DNA of 64,000 nt from DIGJ01 sp041739345 (GCA_041739345.1 JBGSNZ010000027.1:62001-126000); one strand, 5' to 3'. Shown: positions 16,426 through 25,899, counted from the stretch's first letter. Notes: generated by a model from the letters alone, not told the origin. Program-made: numbers and translations.

Positions 16426-17028
16426 ATGGGAAATGAAAAAAATATTGGAAAAAAAGAAATAGAAGAAGCAAAAAAAGAAGCGGCAGCAATTATCAAAGAA
16501 GCAGAAGAGTGTGCAAGAGAAATACATGGTGCATCGCTTGAATATGTGGATGAGATGCTTGCCGAAGTTAGTCTTGCGGCTAAAAGGGCCAAAGAAAGTA
16601 TTCGAATTATCATGGAACAGGCAATGGAAGACCTAGACCTTAAGATTAATATAATTGAAGCCAATCAAAAAGAGATTTTAGAAGATTTAAGAGATTTTTC
16701 CCAAAATGGGTCACGACCGATTCGCAGAGCAAACTATGAAATTAAAATTGATGAAAATTATCTACCAAAACAGGAATATCAGATAAAGATACAAGATGGA
16801 AAAGAAGAAAAACGTGAAACGATAAGGCCAGCGAAACAGCCATTTGAAATAAAAATAGCAGATGATTGGAAAGATCGAATTGAACATATGCTAGAAGAAC
16901 AAAACAAACTGTATAGTGAACCAGAAATAAAGAAAGAAGAGAAAGAACCGGAGGATACGAGTTACAAGACAAGTGACTTTGACCTAGATGGTGAATATTT
17001 TAATTGGTTGAAAGATAATAAGAAGTAA
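16426..17028 (+). CDS. Hypothetical charged coiled-coil protein
   Basis: 200 residues from the ATG at 16426, which has GAGG 9 nt upstream; an in-frame ATG at 16411 overlaps the previous stop but has no ribosome-binding site. The first ~90 residues are Lys/Glu/Ala-rich and look like a long amphipathic helix (KKEIEEAKKEAAAIIKEAEE). The rest is Glu/Lys-rich and probably disordered, ending in the aromatic-acid tail LDGEYFNWLKDNKK. No family recognised. Coupling to the zinc protein suggests a shared job, perhaps as a chaperone-like partner; that is a guess. Confidence 0.7.
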   Translation: MGNEKNIGKKEIEEAKKEAAAIIKEAEECAREIHGASLEYVDEMLAEVSLAAKRAKESIRIIMEQAMEDLDLKINIIEANQKEILEDLRDFSQNGSRPIRRANYEIKIDENYLPKQEYQIKIQDGKEEKRETIRPAKQPFEIKIADDWKDRIEHMLEEQNKLYSEPEIKKEEKEPEDTSYKTSDFDLDGEYFNWLKDNKK

Positions 17029-17073
17029 TTAATATAATTTGCATTCCAAATTCAAACGTTTTATTTAATAAGT

Positions 17074-17130
17074 CATAAGCAACAAAAATCGAGTATCTAT
17101 TAGAGACTCGATTTTTGTTGCTTATGGATT
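17074..17130. terminator. Bidirectional terminator with a 21-bp perfect stem
   Basis: CATAAGCAACAAAAATCGAG (from 17074) pairs with its complement ending at 17126 around an 11-nt loop. It separates the coiled-coil gene from the convergent permease gene. Confidence 0.8.
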
Positions 17131-17200
17131 TTTAAACTATGTTGTTTGTTGATTAAAAATTATGTGATTTCAATCCATGGCACATTAGTTCAAATCATAA

Positions 17201-18604
17201 TTATATACTTTTATCTTTTGGTAAAAGAACATTTAATAAAATAGCTACAAGCGCAGCAGGAACGATTCCAGAGCCACCAAAGATTAATTGAATTGCTTGT
17301 GGAGCACTTGAAATTGCTGCAGTATTTGAACCAATTCCATAACCTAAGCCAAGCGCAACTGAGATAATAGTTATATTTCTTGGAGTAATGGCTTCTTTCG
17401 TAACAAGCTGTATGCCACTGACAACGATAGAAGCAAACATCATAACAGCTGCACCACCGAGTACGCTTTGTGGCATAATAGAGATAATAGAAGCTAATTT
17501 AGGAAATAGTCCGCATGCAATTAAAAATAATGCACCGGTTGAAATGGCAAATAAATTTACAACCTTTGTCATACCAACAAGTCCCACATTTTGACTGAAT
17601 GACGTATTTGGTAAAACACCAAAAATAGCAGCAAAAGAGGAACCAAGACCATCACATATAACACCACCTGATAATTCACGATCTGTTGCTTCGCGTGAAA
17701 GACCACCTTCTGTAATACCAGAGATGTCACCGATTGTTTCTACCGCTGTTACAATAAACATGATACAAATTGGCAAAATTGCTCTAATATCGAAGACTGG
17801 CTTTACTGGAAATAATTTGGGGATGGAAAACCAAGATGAATCGGCAACCTTTGTCCAATTTAGAACCCAGGCTTTTGTCATTACAGATATTTCGGAAGTA
17901 GTAGGATCTGTATATTCAAACGTTGTTGGTAACACTAATCCCATAATAGCAGCTACGATATAACCTACTATAATACCAATTAAGATAGAAGAAAAACTTG
18001 TTATTCCCTTCGTGCAATGCTTTAGTACAATAATAGTGATTAAAACAACAGCTCCGAGGAATAAATTCTCCATTGATCCAAAGTCTTTTGCCTTATTGCC
18101 CCCACCAAACGAATTAATACCAACAGAGATTAAGGAAAGACCAATTGTCAAAACTACGGTACCGGTTACAACGGATGGAAAAAACTTACGCAAAGGTTTC
18201 AGGAACATACCCAATACACCCTCAAATAATCCACCAATAATGGATGCACCCATAATTGCTCCATAGGCTAAAATTCCACCGCCCATAACAGTTACAACAG
18301 AGCTACATACACCGATAAAACCAGAACTTGTACCCATTACAATTGGTAATCTTGCGCCAACAGGTCCAATAGTAAATAATTGAACAAGTGTTACAATACC
18401 AGCAATCAACATTGCATTCTGTAGCAAAGATACCTGAAGATCAGATCCAGCTTCAATACCACACGCAGAAGTGATGATAAGTAGAGGCGTTAAGTTACCA
18501 ACAAACATAGCTAAAACATGTTGCAAACCAAGTGGAATTGCCTGACGTAGTGGGAGTTTTCCTTCCAAAGTCTGTGGGGTTACGTACACTTTTTCGTTAC
18601 TCAT
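17201..18604 (-). CDS. Uracil/xanthine permease (NCS2 family)
   Basis: 467 residues, 12 or more hydrophobic segments. Typical NCS2 features: the N-terminal GLQHVLAMFVGNLTPLLI, the GTSSGFIGVCS and PIVMG region, and the conserved acidic block VTAVETIGDISGITEGGL with the later GVLPNTSFSQNVG. These fit the xanthine/uric acid branch (PbuX/UraA-like). The ATG at 18604 follows GGAGGG; a TTG at 18619 is unlikely. apt lies upstream in the same direction, so purine uptake and salvage are neighbours. No purine riboswitch is seen in the 75-nt leader. Confidence 0.9.
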   Translation of the reverse strand: MSNEKVYVTPQTLEGKLPLRQAIPLGLQHVLAMFVGNLTPLLIITSACGIEAGSDLQVSLLQNAMLIAGIVTLVQLFTIGPVGARLPIVMGTSSGFIGVCSSVVTVMGGGILAYGAIMGASIIGGLFEGVLGMFLKPLRKFFPSVVTGTVVLTIGLSLISVGINSFGGGNKAKDFGSMENLFLGAVVLITIIVLKHCTKGITSFSSILIGIIVGYIVAAIMGLVLPTTFEYTDPTTSEISVMTKAWVLNWTKVADSSWFSIPKLFPVKPVFDIRAILPICIMFIVTAVETIGDISGITEGGLSREATDRELSGGVICDGLGSSFAAIFGVLPNTSFSQNVGLVGMTKVVNLFAISTGALFLIACGLFPKLASIISIMPQSVLGGAAVMMFASIVVSGIQLVTKEAITPRNITIISVALGLGYGIGSNTAAISSAPQAIQLIFGGSGIVPAALVAILLNVLLPKDKSI

Positions 18605-18678
18605 TTGATAGCCCTCCAAATTTAGTCTAATAGTTACAAAAATATTATAAAGGAAAAACTAATTTTGGTCAAATAAAA

Positions 18679-18723
18679 ACGCATAAAATGCAAATTCTAA
18701 AATCATCTTGCATTTTTATGCGT
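18679..18723 (-). terminator. Terminator after apt
   Basis: Read on the minus strand, a stem of about 15 bp (ACGCATAAAAATGCAA with its partner, one bulge) is followed by GTTTTTATTTG. It separates apt from the permease gene. Confidence 0.7.
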
Positions 18724-18753
18724 CTCTTCCTATTTAATAATATTATATTGTGA

Positions 18754-19278
18754 CTATTTACCAGGATATTTAATTACAGAAGCGATATCAAATCCTTTTA
18801 ATTTATCACGGCCGTTTAATCCTTCTAGTTCCATTAAGAAAACAATTTTAACAACTTCTCCACCTAATTGAGCTACTAATTTTGTGATTGCTTCAATAGT
18901 TCCACCAGTAGCAATTAAATCATCGATAATAACTACTTTCTGACCTGGTTTAATGGAGTCTTTATGCATTTCAATCGATGCAGTGCCGTATTCTAAGTCA
19001 TATTCCATCTCAATTGTTTCACAAGGTAATTTACCTTTTTTGCGAACAGGAACAAATGATTTTTTTAAATTATATGCAATTGGAACACCAAAAATAAAAC
19101 CTCTTGATTCAGGTCCCAAAACTACATCAAACTCAACATCTTTTAATGTTTCTTGCATGGAATCAATCGCTAATTGCAAACCATCTGCGTCTTGTAAAAT
19201 ACTTGTAACATCTCTAAAAATAATTCCCTCTTCTGGAAAATCGGGAATACTTCTTATATATTCTTCTATTTTTTTCAT
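18754..19278 (-). CDS. apt: Adenine phosphoribosyltransferase
   Basis: Converts adenine and PRPP to AMP in purine salvage. 174 residues, the usual length. The PRPP-binding loop reads VVIIDDLIATGGTIEA near residues 118-133. The opening IRSIPDFPEEGIIFRDVTSIL, and GPESRGFIFGVPIAY near 55, are diagnostic for Apt. Starts with ATG at 19278 after AAGGGTAAA on the minus strand. Divergent from relA, with which apt is commonly adjacent in Firmicutes. Confidence 0.96.
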   Translation of the reverse strand: MKKIEEYIRSIPDFPEEGIIFRDVTSILQDADGLQLAIDSMQETLKDVEFDVVLGPESRGFIFGVPIAYNLKKSFVPVRKKGKLPCETIEMEYDLEYGTASIEMHKDSIKPGQKVVIIDDLIATGGTIEAITKLVAQLGGEVVKIVFLMELEGLNGRDKLKGFDIASVIKYPGK

Positions 19279-19336
19279 TCTTTTTACCCTTCCTATGTGT
19301 CTAGTTCGTTAATACGGACATTCCGCTGACTTGTAT

Positions 19337-19364
19337 ATTATACCATTTTAATCTAAAATAGCAA
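19337..19364 (-). promoter_or_regulatory. Sigma-A type promoter for apt
   Basis: On the minus strand TTGCTA (19364-19359) and TATAAT (19342-19337) have a 16-bp spacer. Confidence 0.5.
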
Positions 19365-19403
19365 GAGAATATAAAGGTTTCTGTTGAAAAAGAGAAGTTT
19401 AGA

Positions 19404-19432
19404 TTGATTTTTTGTGTGAAAAAAACTATAAT
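19404..19432 (+). promoter_or_regulatory. Sigma-A type promoter for relA
   Basis: TTGATT (19404-19409) and TATAAT (19427-19432) have a 17-bp spacer; start codon 45 nt downstream of the -10. Confidence 0.55.
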
Positions 19433-19476
19433 AATACACAATTATATGCACAAAGACGGAATAGGGTGGTGATTGT

Positions 19477-21786
19477 ATGGAATATCAGGGAAGTGAAGAA
19501 GACACTGGATCAATTGAAATTGTCGAAAACGGTTTTCAACAACCAGCAAGACCGGAGGATTTTACGGATCCTCAGATTTTGTATGATGAATTGATTGCAG
19601 CTATACGTAAGTATCACCCTTCTGCTGATTTGTCTTTAATCGAACAAGCATATCAGTTGGCATACAACGCACATAAGGATCAAAAGCGCAAATCTGGCGA
19701 GCCTTATATTATTCATCCGCTGTGTGTTTGTCTTATACTTGCAAGTTTAGAATTAGATAAAGAGACTATCGTGGCGGGACTTTTACATGATGTGGTAGAA
19801 GATACCATTATTACCTCGGAACAGGTAGCAAAATTGTTTGGAGATGAAGTCGCACTTTTAGTTGATGGGGTAACAAAACTAACGCAGTTAAATTATGATG
19901 CGGATAAGATCGAAATACAGGCAGAAAATCTAAGGAAGATGTTTCTTGCCATGGCAAAGGATATTCGTGTCATCTTAATTAAACTGGCAGACCGTTTGCA
20001 TAATATGCGTACACTTCAATATATGCGTCCGGAAAAGCAAAAAGAAAAGGCAAGAGAGACCATGGATATTTATGCGCCAATCGCGCAAAGACTTGGTATT
20101 TCTAAGATTAAAATTGAACTGGATGATTTATCCTTAAAATATTTGGAACCGGAAGTTTATGCAGATTTAACCGAAAAAATTGCGGCAAGACGATCTGATC
20201 GGGAAGAAAGTATAGAAGGAATTGTAAATGAAGTTTTAACGCATATAGAAAATGCTGGAATAGAAGCAAAAATTGATGGGCGCGTTAAACATTTCTTTAG
20301 TATTTATAAAAAAATGGTGAATCAAAATAAAACACTTGATCAGATTTATGATTTATTTGCGGTTCGTATTGTAGTGGATTCGGTAAAAGACTGTTATGCA
20401 GCACTTGGCGTGATTCATGAAATGTATAAGCCTATACCTGGACGTTTCAAGGATTATATTGCGATGCCAAAACCAAACATGTATCAATCCCTTCATACAA
20501 CCTTGATTGGTCCAACTGGTCAGCCTTTTGAAATTCAGATTCGTACGTTTGAGATGCATCGTATAGCAGAATATGGTATTGCTGCACATTGGAAATATAA
20601 AGAGGGTGCAGATGGAAGAAAGTCGGCAAACAGTGAAGAAGAAAAATTAAATTGGTTAAAACAGATCTTGGAATGGCAAAAAGATATGTCTGATAATAAA
20701 GAATTCCTAAGTCTTTTAAAGAGTGACCTCGATTTATTTGCAGACAATGTATATTGTTTTACACCATCAGGAGATGTAAAGAATCTTCCAAATGGATCAA
20801 CACCAATTGACTTTGCATACAGCATCCATAGTGCTGTAGGTAACAAAATGGTTGGAGCCCGTGTCAATGGAAGATTAGTAACCATTGACTATGTGATTCA
20901 AAATGGCGACCGAATTGATATTATGACTTCCCAAAACTCAAAGGGACCAAGTAGAGACTGGTTGTCAGTTGTTAAGAGTACACAGGCTAAAAACAAGATT
21001 AATCAATGGTTTAAAACAGAATTAAAAGAAGATAATATTACAAGAGGCAAAGAGCTTTTGGTTGCATATTGCAAATCAAAAGGAATTGTTTTAAGTGATT
21101 TTTTAAAGCCAGATTATATGGAAGTATGTATGAGAAAATACGGCTTCCGAGATTGGGAATCTGTGCTCGCTGCAATTGGTCATGGCGGTTTAAAAGAAGG
21201 CCAGATAATGAATCGTTTGATCGAAGAATATAATAAAACGGTTCGTAGAAAAATTACGGATGAAAAGGTTCTTGAGACGATTTCAGAAGTACGAGAAGCA
21301 AGGCAGCCAGCAACGATTGCAAAATCAAAAAGTGGTATCATGGTAGAGGGAATAAATGACGTAGCAGTGCGATTTTCGAAATGCTGTAGTCCGGTTCCTG
21401 GAGACGAAATCATTGGATTTGTTACAAGAGGAAGAGGCGTATCGATTCACCGGACGGATTGTATCAATGTTATTAATTTGCCAGGGGAAGACAGAGCTCG
21501 TCTTATTGATGCAGAATGGAGTGCCCCTGTTGATGCAAAGAATGAATTATATGAAGCAGAAATAAAACTTTATGCAATCAATCGAATGGGAATGTTAGCT
21601 GATTTGTCGAAGACCTTTACAGAAAATAAAATTGATGTAACTTCGATGAATGTTAGAACGAATAAGCAAGATTTAGCAACTATATCAATAGGATTTGAAA
21701 TTCATGGAGTTGAACAACTTCGCACACTGGTAAAGAAGCTTCGTAACATTGAGGGTGTAATGGATATAGAAAGGACGTCCGGTTGA
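19477..21786 (+). CDS. relA: Bifunctional (p)ppGpp synthetase/hydrolase
   Basis: 769 residues with the full Rel architecture. The HD hydrolase domain has LLHDVVEDT near residue 101 and KLADRLHNMRTL. The synthetase domain has YDLFAVRIVV and GRFKDYIAMPKPNMYQSLHTT near 322-342. A TGS domain follows (about 420-480, NVYCFTPSGDV), then the cysteine-rich region (KCCSPVPGDEIIGF near 634) and a C-terminal ACT domain (about 690-769). Both catalytic halves keep their key residues, so it should make and degrade the alarmone. The first ~45 residues are a short acidic extension. Begins an operon-like run to the cold-shock gene. Confidence 0.96.
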   Translation: MEYQGSEEDTGSIEIVENGFQQPARPEDFTDPQILYDELIAAIRKYHPSADLSLIEQAYQLAYNAHKDQKRKSGEPYIIHPLCVCLILASLELDKETIVAGLLHDVVEDTIITSEQVAKLFGDEVALLVDGVTKLTQLNYDADKIEIQAENLRKMFLAMAKDIRVILIKLADRLHNMRTLQYMRPEKQKEKARETMDIYAPIAQRLGISKIKIELDDLSLKYLEPEVYADLTEKIAARRSDREESIEGIVNEVLTHIENAGIEAKIDGRVKHFFSIYKKMVNQNKTLDQIYDLFAVRIVVDSVKDCYAALGVIHEMYKPIPGRFKDYIAMPKPNMYQSLHTTLIGPTGQPFEIQIRTFEMHRIAEYGIAAHWKYKEGADGRKSANSEEEKLNWLKQILEWQKDMSDNKEFLSLLKSDLDLFADNVYCFTPSGDVKNLPNGSTPIDFAYSIHSAVGNKMVGARVNGRLVTIDYVIQNGDRIDIMTSQNSKGPSRDWLSVVKSTQAKNKINQWFKTELKEDNITRGKELLVAYCKSKGIVLSDFLKPDYMEVCMRKYGFRDWESVLAAIGHGGLKEGQIMNRLIEEYNKTVRRKITDEKVLETISEVREARQPATIAKSKSGIMVEGINDVAVRFSKCCSPVPGDEIIGFVTRGRGVSIHRTDCINVINLPGEDRARLIDAEWSAPVDAKNELYEAEIKLYAINRMGMLADLSKTFTENKIDVTSMNVRTNKQDLATISIGFEIHGVEQLRTLVKKLRNIEGVMDIERTSG

Positions 21787-22424
21787 TGAAAATAGATATT
21801 TTAGTACTAGGAATGATTTCTACAAATTGTTATGTTGTTAGTGATGAAATCACCAAAGAAGCAATTGTTATTGATCCTGCAGATGAAGCAGATAAAATTA
21901 TTGAATTTTTAGAGCGTAATCAATTATCACTACAGGCCATTTTATTAACACATGGTCATTTTGATCATATCCTCGGCGTAGAAGGACTAAAACGACGATT
22001 TGCAGTAAAAGTATATGCTAGCAAGGCAGAAGATGCGTTACTTTTGAATGCAGAATGGAACGGTTCTGTACAAATCTCAAAAAGTATATCAATCATTGCT
22101 GATGAGTGGGTAGAGGAAGCAAATCAACTGGTATTTGGTTCACTTACATGTAAAGTAATCGAAACACCAGGGCATACAAGAGGCTCAATATGTTACTACT
22201 TTGAATCGGAGCATGTTTTGTTTAGCGGAGATACTTTGTTTTTAGAAAGTGTCGGAAGATGTGATTTGCCTACTGGAAATGCACAAAGACTTGTTGAATC
22301 CGTTGTAAATAAGTTAATGATATTGCCCGATGAAACGTTAGTTTATCCGGGTCATGGAAAGGAAACCTCCATTGGATATGAAAAGAGAAACAATGCATAT
22401 ATAAATGAGAATGGTTGGGATTAA
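21786..22424 (+). CDS. MBL-fold metallo-hydrolase (glyoxalase II-like, YqgX type)
   Basis: 212 residues. The zinc-binding signature THGHFDH lies near residues 56-62, with ETPGHTRGSICYY, SGDTLF and a final VYPGHGKETSIG supplying further metal ligands. It is shorter than true glyoxalase II and lacks its C-terminal domain, so hydroxyacylglutathione activity should not be assumed. The ATG at 21786 overlaps the relA stop (TGATG). Location between relA and hemZ is common in Clostridia. Confidence 0.88.
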   Translation: MKIDILVLGMISTNCYVVSDEITKEAIVIDPADEADKIIEFLERNQLSLQAILLTHGHFDHILGVEGLKRRFAVKVYASKAEDALLLNAEWNGSVQISKSISIIADEWVEEANQLVFGSLTCKVIETPGHTRGSICYYFESEHVLFSGDTLFLESVGRCDLPTGNAQRLVESVVNKLMILPDETLVYPGHGKETSIGYEKRNNAYINENGWD

Positions 22425-22430
22425 GTTACG

Positions 22431-23918
22431 ATGGTAGAAATTTTTATTAAGCAATGCTCTTATGCATATGAGGTACAAGCCCTTGTTAAAAGCTTTTATC
22501 CACATCAATGCATTTACCAAAAAGACCCTGAATTGTTTGGAAGTACATTACCTGAGAAAATAACAGAAGATGTAGTACAAATCAAAATTGAACTAGAGGA
22601 AACACAGATAGGTATTTCATTGTTGCAAAATGAAATACCTATATTAGAGAAAAGAAGTGCTGTTTCCAAAGAAAAAACATATAAAAATCAATTAAAGATT
22701 TTGCTGTATGATATAGCATCAGAACACACTGGACGATATTTAGACTGGGGAACATTGACAGGAGTTCGTCCAACTAAAGTTTTTATGTCAATAATGGAGG
22801 AAGGGCATACGTTCGAAGAAGTAAAAGCTATTATGAAGTGTAATTATTTGTGCTCGGATGAAAAAATAGAACTTGGGTATCAGATTGCTATAAAAGAAAT
22901 GGGTATTTTAGAGCAGATTGATTATAAGAATGGATACAGCATTTACATAGGAATTCCTTTTTGTCCGACGACTTGCTTGTACTGTTCTTTTACCTCTTTT
23001 TCAGCTAAAAAATATGCGAGTTATATCAATGATTATTTGGATGCATTATTTAAAGAAATTGATTATGCGAAAGATTGTATCACAGATAAAAAACTAACCA
23101 CAATTTATATTGGAGGTGGAACCCCAACAACTCTAAATGAAGAGCAGCTGGAACGCCTGCTAAAAAAGGTAACACAGACTTTTGATTTTTCATTTGTAAA
23201 AGAATTTACAGTAGAAGCAGGTAGGCCGGATAGTATAACATTTGAAAAACTTCGTTTGCTAAAAGTGTATGGGGTGGACCGAATTTCGATTAATCCACAG
23301 ACCATGAAGGATGAAACATTGGTACGGATTGGAAGAAGTCATACGGTTTTGGAAGTAAAAGATGCTTTTTTATTGGCAAGAAAAGCAGGACATGTTAATA
23401 TTAATATGGATTTGATTGCTGGATTGCCAGGCGAAACATTACAGGATATGAAAGAAACACTGGAAGAAATTAAAAATATGAATCCAGATAGTATTACGGT
23501 TCATTCTTTGGTAACCAAACGGGCGGCGAGACTCAATTGGGGGGATGACGTCGAAATTCCCCAAAATGTTGATGAAATGACAGATTTGGTGAGAACGTAT
23601 GCAGCTACCAATGAGTATGAACCATACTATATGTACCGTCAAAAAAATGCCCAAGGTAGCGGAACGGGAGCGAATCAAGAAAATATCGGATATGCTCGCC
23701 TCGGAAAAGCCGGAATCTATAATATTATTATTATGGAGGAAAAACACACGATTTTGGCTCTTGGAGCCGGAGCAACTTCTAAGTTTGTATTTCAGGAAGA
23801 GAACCGTATGGAACGTGTGGAAAATGTAAAAAGTCTGGTGGACTACATCGGTAGAATAGACGAAATGATTGCACGAAAAGCTGTTTTTTTGAGAAAGGAA
23901 GGGCTTCATGAACAATAG
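22431..23918 (+). CDS. hemZ: Oxygen-independent coproporphyrinogen dehydrogenase-like radical SAM protein, HemZ type
   Basis: 495 residues. A poorly conserved N-terminal ~160 residues precede the radical SAM domain, whose cluster motif FCPTTCLYC (CxxxCxxC) lies near residue 178, preceded by IYIGIPF. GGGTPTTL and VEAGRPDSIT follow, as in the HemN/HemZ group. HemZ is assigned to anaerobic porphyrin synthesis, but many HemN-like proteins have other roles. Ribosome binding looks weak, so translation may be coupled to the gene 6 nt upstream. It overlaps the next gene by 11 nt. Confidence 0.86.
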   Translation: MVEIFIKQCSYAYEVQALVKSFYPHQCIYQKDPELFGSTLPEKITEDVVQIKIELEETQIGISLLQNEIPILEKRSAVSKEKTYKNQLKILLYDIASEHTGRYLDWGTLTGVRPTKVFMSIMEEGHTFEEVKAIMKCNYLCSDEKIELGYQIAIKEMGILEQIDYKNGYSIYIGIPFCPTTCLYCSFTSFSAKKYASYINDYLDALFKEIDYAKDCITDKKLTTIYIGGGTPTTLNEEQLERLLKKVTQTFDFSFVKEFTVEAGRPDSITFEKLRLLKVYGVDRISINPQTMKDETLVRIGRSHTVLEVKDAFLLARKAGHVNINMDLIAGLPGETLQDMKETLEEIKNMNPDSITVHSLVTKRAARLNWGDDVEIPQNVDEMTDLVRTYAATNEYEPYYMYRQKNAQGSGTGANQENIGYARLGKAGIYNIIIMEEKHTILALGAGATSKFVFQEENRMERVENVKSLVDYIGRIDEMIARKAVFLRKEGLHEQ

Positions 23919-24576
23919 CTTTAGTATTTACTCGTTGGATGGGGAGGAATTATTAGACGCAATCGAAGAAGATTTATCCGACGCGATAAGGCATGGAATG
24001 GTAGTTAGCAATTTAGCATCTTCCGTTGCTAGAGAACTGGGAGAATCAGAAGAGTTTATAAGTCAGATGGCAATGGCTGGAATGCTTCATGATATAGGAA
24101 AACTCCGATTAAGTAAGTATTTGTATGGTCGGAAAAAAGATATTTTGGCTATTGAAGAAATGAAATATGTACGAATGCATCCTACTTTTAGTTTTGAAAT
24201 ACTAAAATCAAATGGGTTCGAAGAAAATTTACAAGAAATGGTGTATCATCACCATGAAAACTATGATGGTTCAGGATATCCGAATAACTTAAAGGGAAGA
24301 GCAATTCCATGGGGAGCCAGAATTCTTAGAACGTGTGATGTATTCGCGGCATTGGTTTCAAAGCGTCCATATCGTGATGCTTTTGATGTTGAGACTGCAA
24401 TGGAACTTATGATTGATGAAATAAAAAACTTTGATATGAAGATCTTTTTAGCATTTCAAAGAGTTATCTTTTCAAGTGAGTTTGTTGATATACAAAAAGT
24501 AATCGATCGGAATAATCAAAATGATTTGATACAAGGGGAATGGATGGAATTATTTCAGTCTGTATTTGAATTTTAA
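23908..24576 (+). CDS. HD-GYP domain protein, probable c-di-GMP phosphodiesterase
   Basis: 222 residues, essentially a stand-alone HD-GYP domain. The HD pair is in MLHDIGKLRLSKYL near residue 60, and HHHENYDGSGYPNNLKG near 112-128 carries the GYP motif. Two further conserved histidines (MHPTFSFEIL) and the DVFAALVSKRPYR block support an active metal site. There is no receiver or sensor domain. The start overlaps the end of hemZ by 11 nt. Likely cytosolic c-di-GMP hydrolysis, consistent with PilZ and EAL proteins elsewhere in the window. Confidence 0.85.
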   Translation: MNNSFSIYSLDGEELLDAIEEDLSDAIRHGMVVSNLASSVARELGESEEFISQMAMAGMLHDIGKLRLSKYLYGRKKDILAIEEMKYVRMHPTFSFEILKSNGFEENLQEMVYHHHENYDGSGYPNNLKGRAIPWGARILRTCDVFAALVSKRPYRDAFDVETAMELMIDEIKNFDMKIFLAFQRVIFSSEFVDIQKVIDRNNQNDLIQGEWMELFQSVFEF

Positions 24577-24616
24577 GGAGATATCAGATAGAAGGTAAAA
24601 GGCAAAAGGGAGAAAG

Positions 24617-24646
24617 TTTGAGTGCCGCTAAAGCGGCAGAAGGGAG
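24617..24646 (+). repeat. TTTGAGT-GCCGCTAAAGCGGC-GGGAG element ahead of hisS
   Basis: TTTGAGT is followed by the GCCGC-TAAA-GCGGC hairpin (24624-24637) and ends in AGGGAG, the ribosome-binding site of hisS. It matches copies at 39878-39914 and 39944-39980, with weaker ones at 14110 and 38230. Confidence 0.65.
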
Positions 24647-24651
24647 AATAT

Positions 24652-25899
24652 ATGATTACACAAAGACCAAAAGGAACGCAGGACTGGTATGGGGAATCCA
24701 TGCATAAAAGAACGATAATTGAAGGCCTTGCAAGAAAACTTTGTAAAACCTATAACATAAAGGAAATTATTACTCCAGTATTCGAGCATACGGTATTGTT
24801 CCAGCGAGGCGTGGGAGAAACCACGGATGTTGTTCAAAAGGAAATGTATACGTTCGAAGACAAGGGGAATCGTAGTATTACTTTGAAACCAGAAGGAACT
24901 GCAGGTGCGATACGTGCTTATTTAGAAAATAATTTATATGCACAAACGCAACCAACCAAACTATTTTATGTGACACCAGCGTTTCGTTATGAACAGCCAC
25001 AAAGTGGAAGATTAAGACAACATCATCAATTTGGTGTTGAATTTGTTGGTTCCAAAAGCCCGCTTGCGGAAGTAGAGCTGATTACATTAATCACTACGTT
25101 CATTCAAAAAATAGGATTGAAGAATACAAAACTGCATATTAACAGTATTGGTTGTACAAATTGTAGAAAGACTTATAATGAGGCATTGCTCGAATTCTTA
25201 AAAAAACACGAAGACAATTTGTGCCCAACCTGTCGCGAACGCATGAAAAAGAATCCACTTAGAGTAATCGATTGTAAGGTACCAACCTGTAAAGAAATCG
25301 TAAAGGATGCACCTAGAACCATTGAATACTTGGATGAGGAATGTAGCGAGCATTTTGAAGAATTAAAAAGCCTTCTTGCTGAACTAAATATACCGTATGA
25401 AATTGATACTGGTATTGTGCGTGGACTTGATTACTATACAAAAACAGTATTTGAATTTGTGAATGATGAAGGATTTACCCTATGCGGTGGTGGACGCTAT
25501 GACAACTTAGTACATGAAATTGATGAAAAACAGGATATTCCATCCGTTGGATTTGGTATGGGAATTGAACGTATTATTTATTTTCTTGAAAAAGAAGGGA
25601 CTCAAATAGAGCCCGAGCCAGCAATTGAACTATATGTTGGTATTCTTGGTAAGGAAGCCAAAGCAAAGGCATATTCCATTGTAAATACAATACGTAATGC
25701 AGGTATTGTTGTAGAGACAGATTATATGGATCGTAGTGTAAAAGCACAAATGAAATTTGCGAATAAAATTGGTGCAAAAAATACCATAATTCTTGGTGCG
25801 GATGAGCTTGAAAAAGGAAAAGTTGTCATAAAGAACATGGAAAGTCATGAAGAAGTAGAAGTTGACTTAGACAAAATTACAGCGTATTTTATAAAGTAG
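24652..25899 (+). CDS. hisS: Histidyl-tRNA synthetase
   Basis: Class II synthetase, 415 residues. Opens with the family phrase MITQRPKGTQDW. Motif 2 region YVTPAFRYEQPQSGRLRQHH, the histidine-binding GLDYYTKTVFEF near residue 260 and motif 3 GFGMGIERIIYFLE are present. The C-terminal anticodon-binding domain covers about 325-415. A CxxC...C set (CTNCRKTYN, CPTCRERM, CKVPTCK) inserts a putative zinc site. The ATG at 24652 lies 6 nt after AGGGAG. No T-box precedes it. aspS follows 21 nt later. Confidence 0.96.
   Translation: MITQRPKGTQDWYGESMHKRTIIEGLARKLCKTYNIKEIITPVFEHTVLFQRGVGETTDVVQKEMYTFEDKGNRSITLKPEGTAGAIRAYLENNLYAQTQPTKLFYVTPAFRYEQPQSGRLRQHHQFGVEFVGSKSPLAEVELITLITTFIQKIGLKNTKLHINSIGCTNCRKTYNEALLEFLKKHEDNLCPTCRERMKKNPLRVIDCKVPTCKEIVKDAPRTIEYLDEECSEHFEELKSLLAELNIPYEIDTGIVRGLDYYTKTVFEFVNDEGFTLCGGGRYDNLVHEIDEKQDIPSVGFGMGIERIIYFLEKEGTQIEPEPAIELYVGILGKEAKAKAYSIVNTIRNAGIVVETDYMDRSVKAQMKFANKIGAKNTIILGADELEKGKVVIKNMESHEEVEVDLDKITAYFIK

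Noticed and set aside
18605..18678. Possible purine riboswitch in the permease leader
   Set aside because: The leader is too short and lacks the conserved loop sequences of the purine aptamer.
23439..23915. 158-codon open frame antisense to hemZ
   Set aside because: Mirrors the conserved hemZ coding frame; composition rich in Phe/His/Ile as expected of antisense translation.
24577..24651. Possible T-box leader before hisS-aspS
   Set aside because: Only 75 nt, with no T-box sequence or specifier stem; the stem present is the repeated GCCGC element.
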